Positions 4,566-5,060 of a DNA stretch of 5,060 bases are shown here, in pieces. Positions within the stretch are counted from its first letter, which is position 1; every line of letters starts with the position of its first letter. The notes under the pieces were generated by a model that was given only the letters and a program-made list of their open reading frames with translations, was not told where the DNA came from and made no database searches. Made by a program: the position numbers and the translations under genes. This stretch comes from Bacillota bacterium (GTDB lineage: Bacteria; Bacillota_C; Negativicutes; Sporomusales; Sporomusaceae): NCBI GenBank assembly GCA_023441125.1, contig JAEZQV010000323.1, positions 1 to 5,060 on the forward strand, given 5' to 3'.

Positions 4566-5060
4566 TCAATCGGTGGCAGGATCGTCAGCATAGTCCGGAG
4601 GTAACCGGCGGGTGATCAATACTTTGTCAACCCGGGCCTTATCCATGTCGACAATTTCAAAGTGATAATCATGCCAATCGAAGTTTTCCGCTGCATTGGG
4701 AATACGCCCCAGATAGGAAACAATGAAGCCGCCCAGGGTTTGAAAGTAACCCCGTTCTTCACCGGGAAAATGATCGACATCCAGCAGTTCTTTGAGCTCC
4801 TCTGACGACAGCATGCCGTCCACCAGCCAGGAACCGTCATCACGGGCCACAATATCAGGATCTTCCTCTTCGCCCAGATAAGGCATATCGCCTACAATGT
4901 GTTCGGCGATATCATACAAACTTACTAACCCGGAAATACCGCCGTACTCATCGACAACCAGCGCTACATGAACGCCGGTCTCCCGGAATTTTTCCAGAAC
5001 CTTGAGGGCCGGTGTGTTTTTCGGGATATAAAGCGGCTGGCGCGTTGCCCCTTCCAGGCA
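4566..5060 (-). CDS. CBS and CorC_HlyC domain membrane protein, C-terminal part (TlyC/CorC family, partial)
   Basis: The minus-strand frame enters at the right edge and ends at the stop codon 4568-4566, leaving 164 residues. Residues 8-60 of the fragment are the second CBS repeat with the family signature (PLYIPKNTPALKVLEKFRE at 9-27, then HVALVVDEYGGISGLVSLYD at 31-50 and IVGDMP). Residues 77-153 are the CorC_HlyC domain (SWLVDGMLSSEELKELL, then GGFIVSYLGRIP, ending VDKVLITRR). Full-length relatives have an N-terminal DUF21 membrane domain of about 190 aa, outside the window. These proteins are linked to Mg2+/Co2+ efflux or homeostasis; 'haemolysin' is a historic name. The TTG at 4919 is an internal Leu codon, not a start. 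The end at a bidirectional terminator is clean. Confidence 0.93.
   Translation of the reverse strand, partial: CLEGATRQPLYIPKNTPALKVLEKFRETGVHVALVVDEYGGISGLVSLYDIAEHIVGDMPYLGEEEDPDIVARDDGSWLVDGMLSSEELKELLDVDHFPGEERGYFQTLGGFIVSYLGRIPNAAENFDWHDYHFEIVDMDKARVDKVLITRRLPPDYADDPATD

Noticed and set aside
4566..4919. TTG 4919 as the start of a complete 117-aa minus-strand protein
   Set aside because: The frame stays open to the window edge and the upstream residues are the conserved CBS core (VVDEYGGISGLVSLYD), so the gene is simply cut by the window.

Overview
The window looks like chromosomal DNA from a Gram-positive-lineage (Firmicutes) spore former. It carries the nadD–yqeK–LCP–rsfS–cvfB housekeeping cluster, strong AGGAGG-type ribosome binding sites, compact hairpin-plus-T terminators and a Spo0E-like small protein. 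A member of the Negativicutes (Sporomusaceae-like) would fit the gene order and the presence of an RRM protein, but that assignment is inference and not shown by the sequence.

Layout. 1-189: 3' end of nadD (NAD biosynthesis). 316-567: a free-standing 83-aa RRM RNA-binding protein with its own ribosome binding site and terminator, inserted between nadD and yqeK. 725-1294: yqeK (HD-domain Ap4A hydrolase). 1335-2342: a membrane-anchored LytR-CpsA-Psr protein, closed by a very strong terminator. 2470-2820: rsfS (ribosomal silencing factor), probably restarted from its own promoter. 2830-3711: cvfB (S1-domain RNA-binding protein with a C-terminal winged helix), only 9 nt after rsfS, with a long hairpin folded over its stop codon. 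3748-3900: an unlisted 50-aa hydrophobic ORF. 3912-4112 (minus): an unknown 66-aa hydrophilic protein whose ribosome binding site points to a CTG start. 4267-4455 (plus): a Spo0E-like protein with a degenerate signature motif, divergent from the previous gene across a palindrome-rich spacer. 4518-4550: a bidirectional terminator. 4566-5060 (minus): the C-terminal part of a CBS/CorC_HlyC-domain membrane protein (TlyC/CorC family), running off the right edge.

How it fits together. The left two thirds groups NAD synthesis, dinucleotide alarmone turnover, cell-wall polymer attachment and translation control (RsfS, CvfB, the RRM protein), and reads as a growth and stationary-phase maintenance block. 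Terminators after the RRM gene and after the LCP gene divide it into at least three transcription units. The 3.73-4.46 kb stretch is the accessory part: three very small genes, unusual start codons, several palindromes and a Spo0E-family protein lacking the expected catalytic Asp. It is the most likely place for undescribed biology, but nothing in the window proves a new system.
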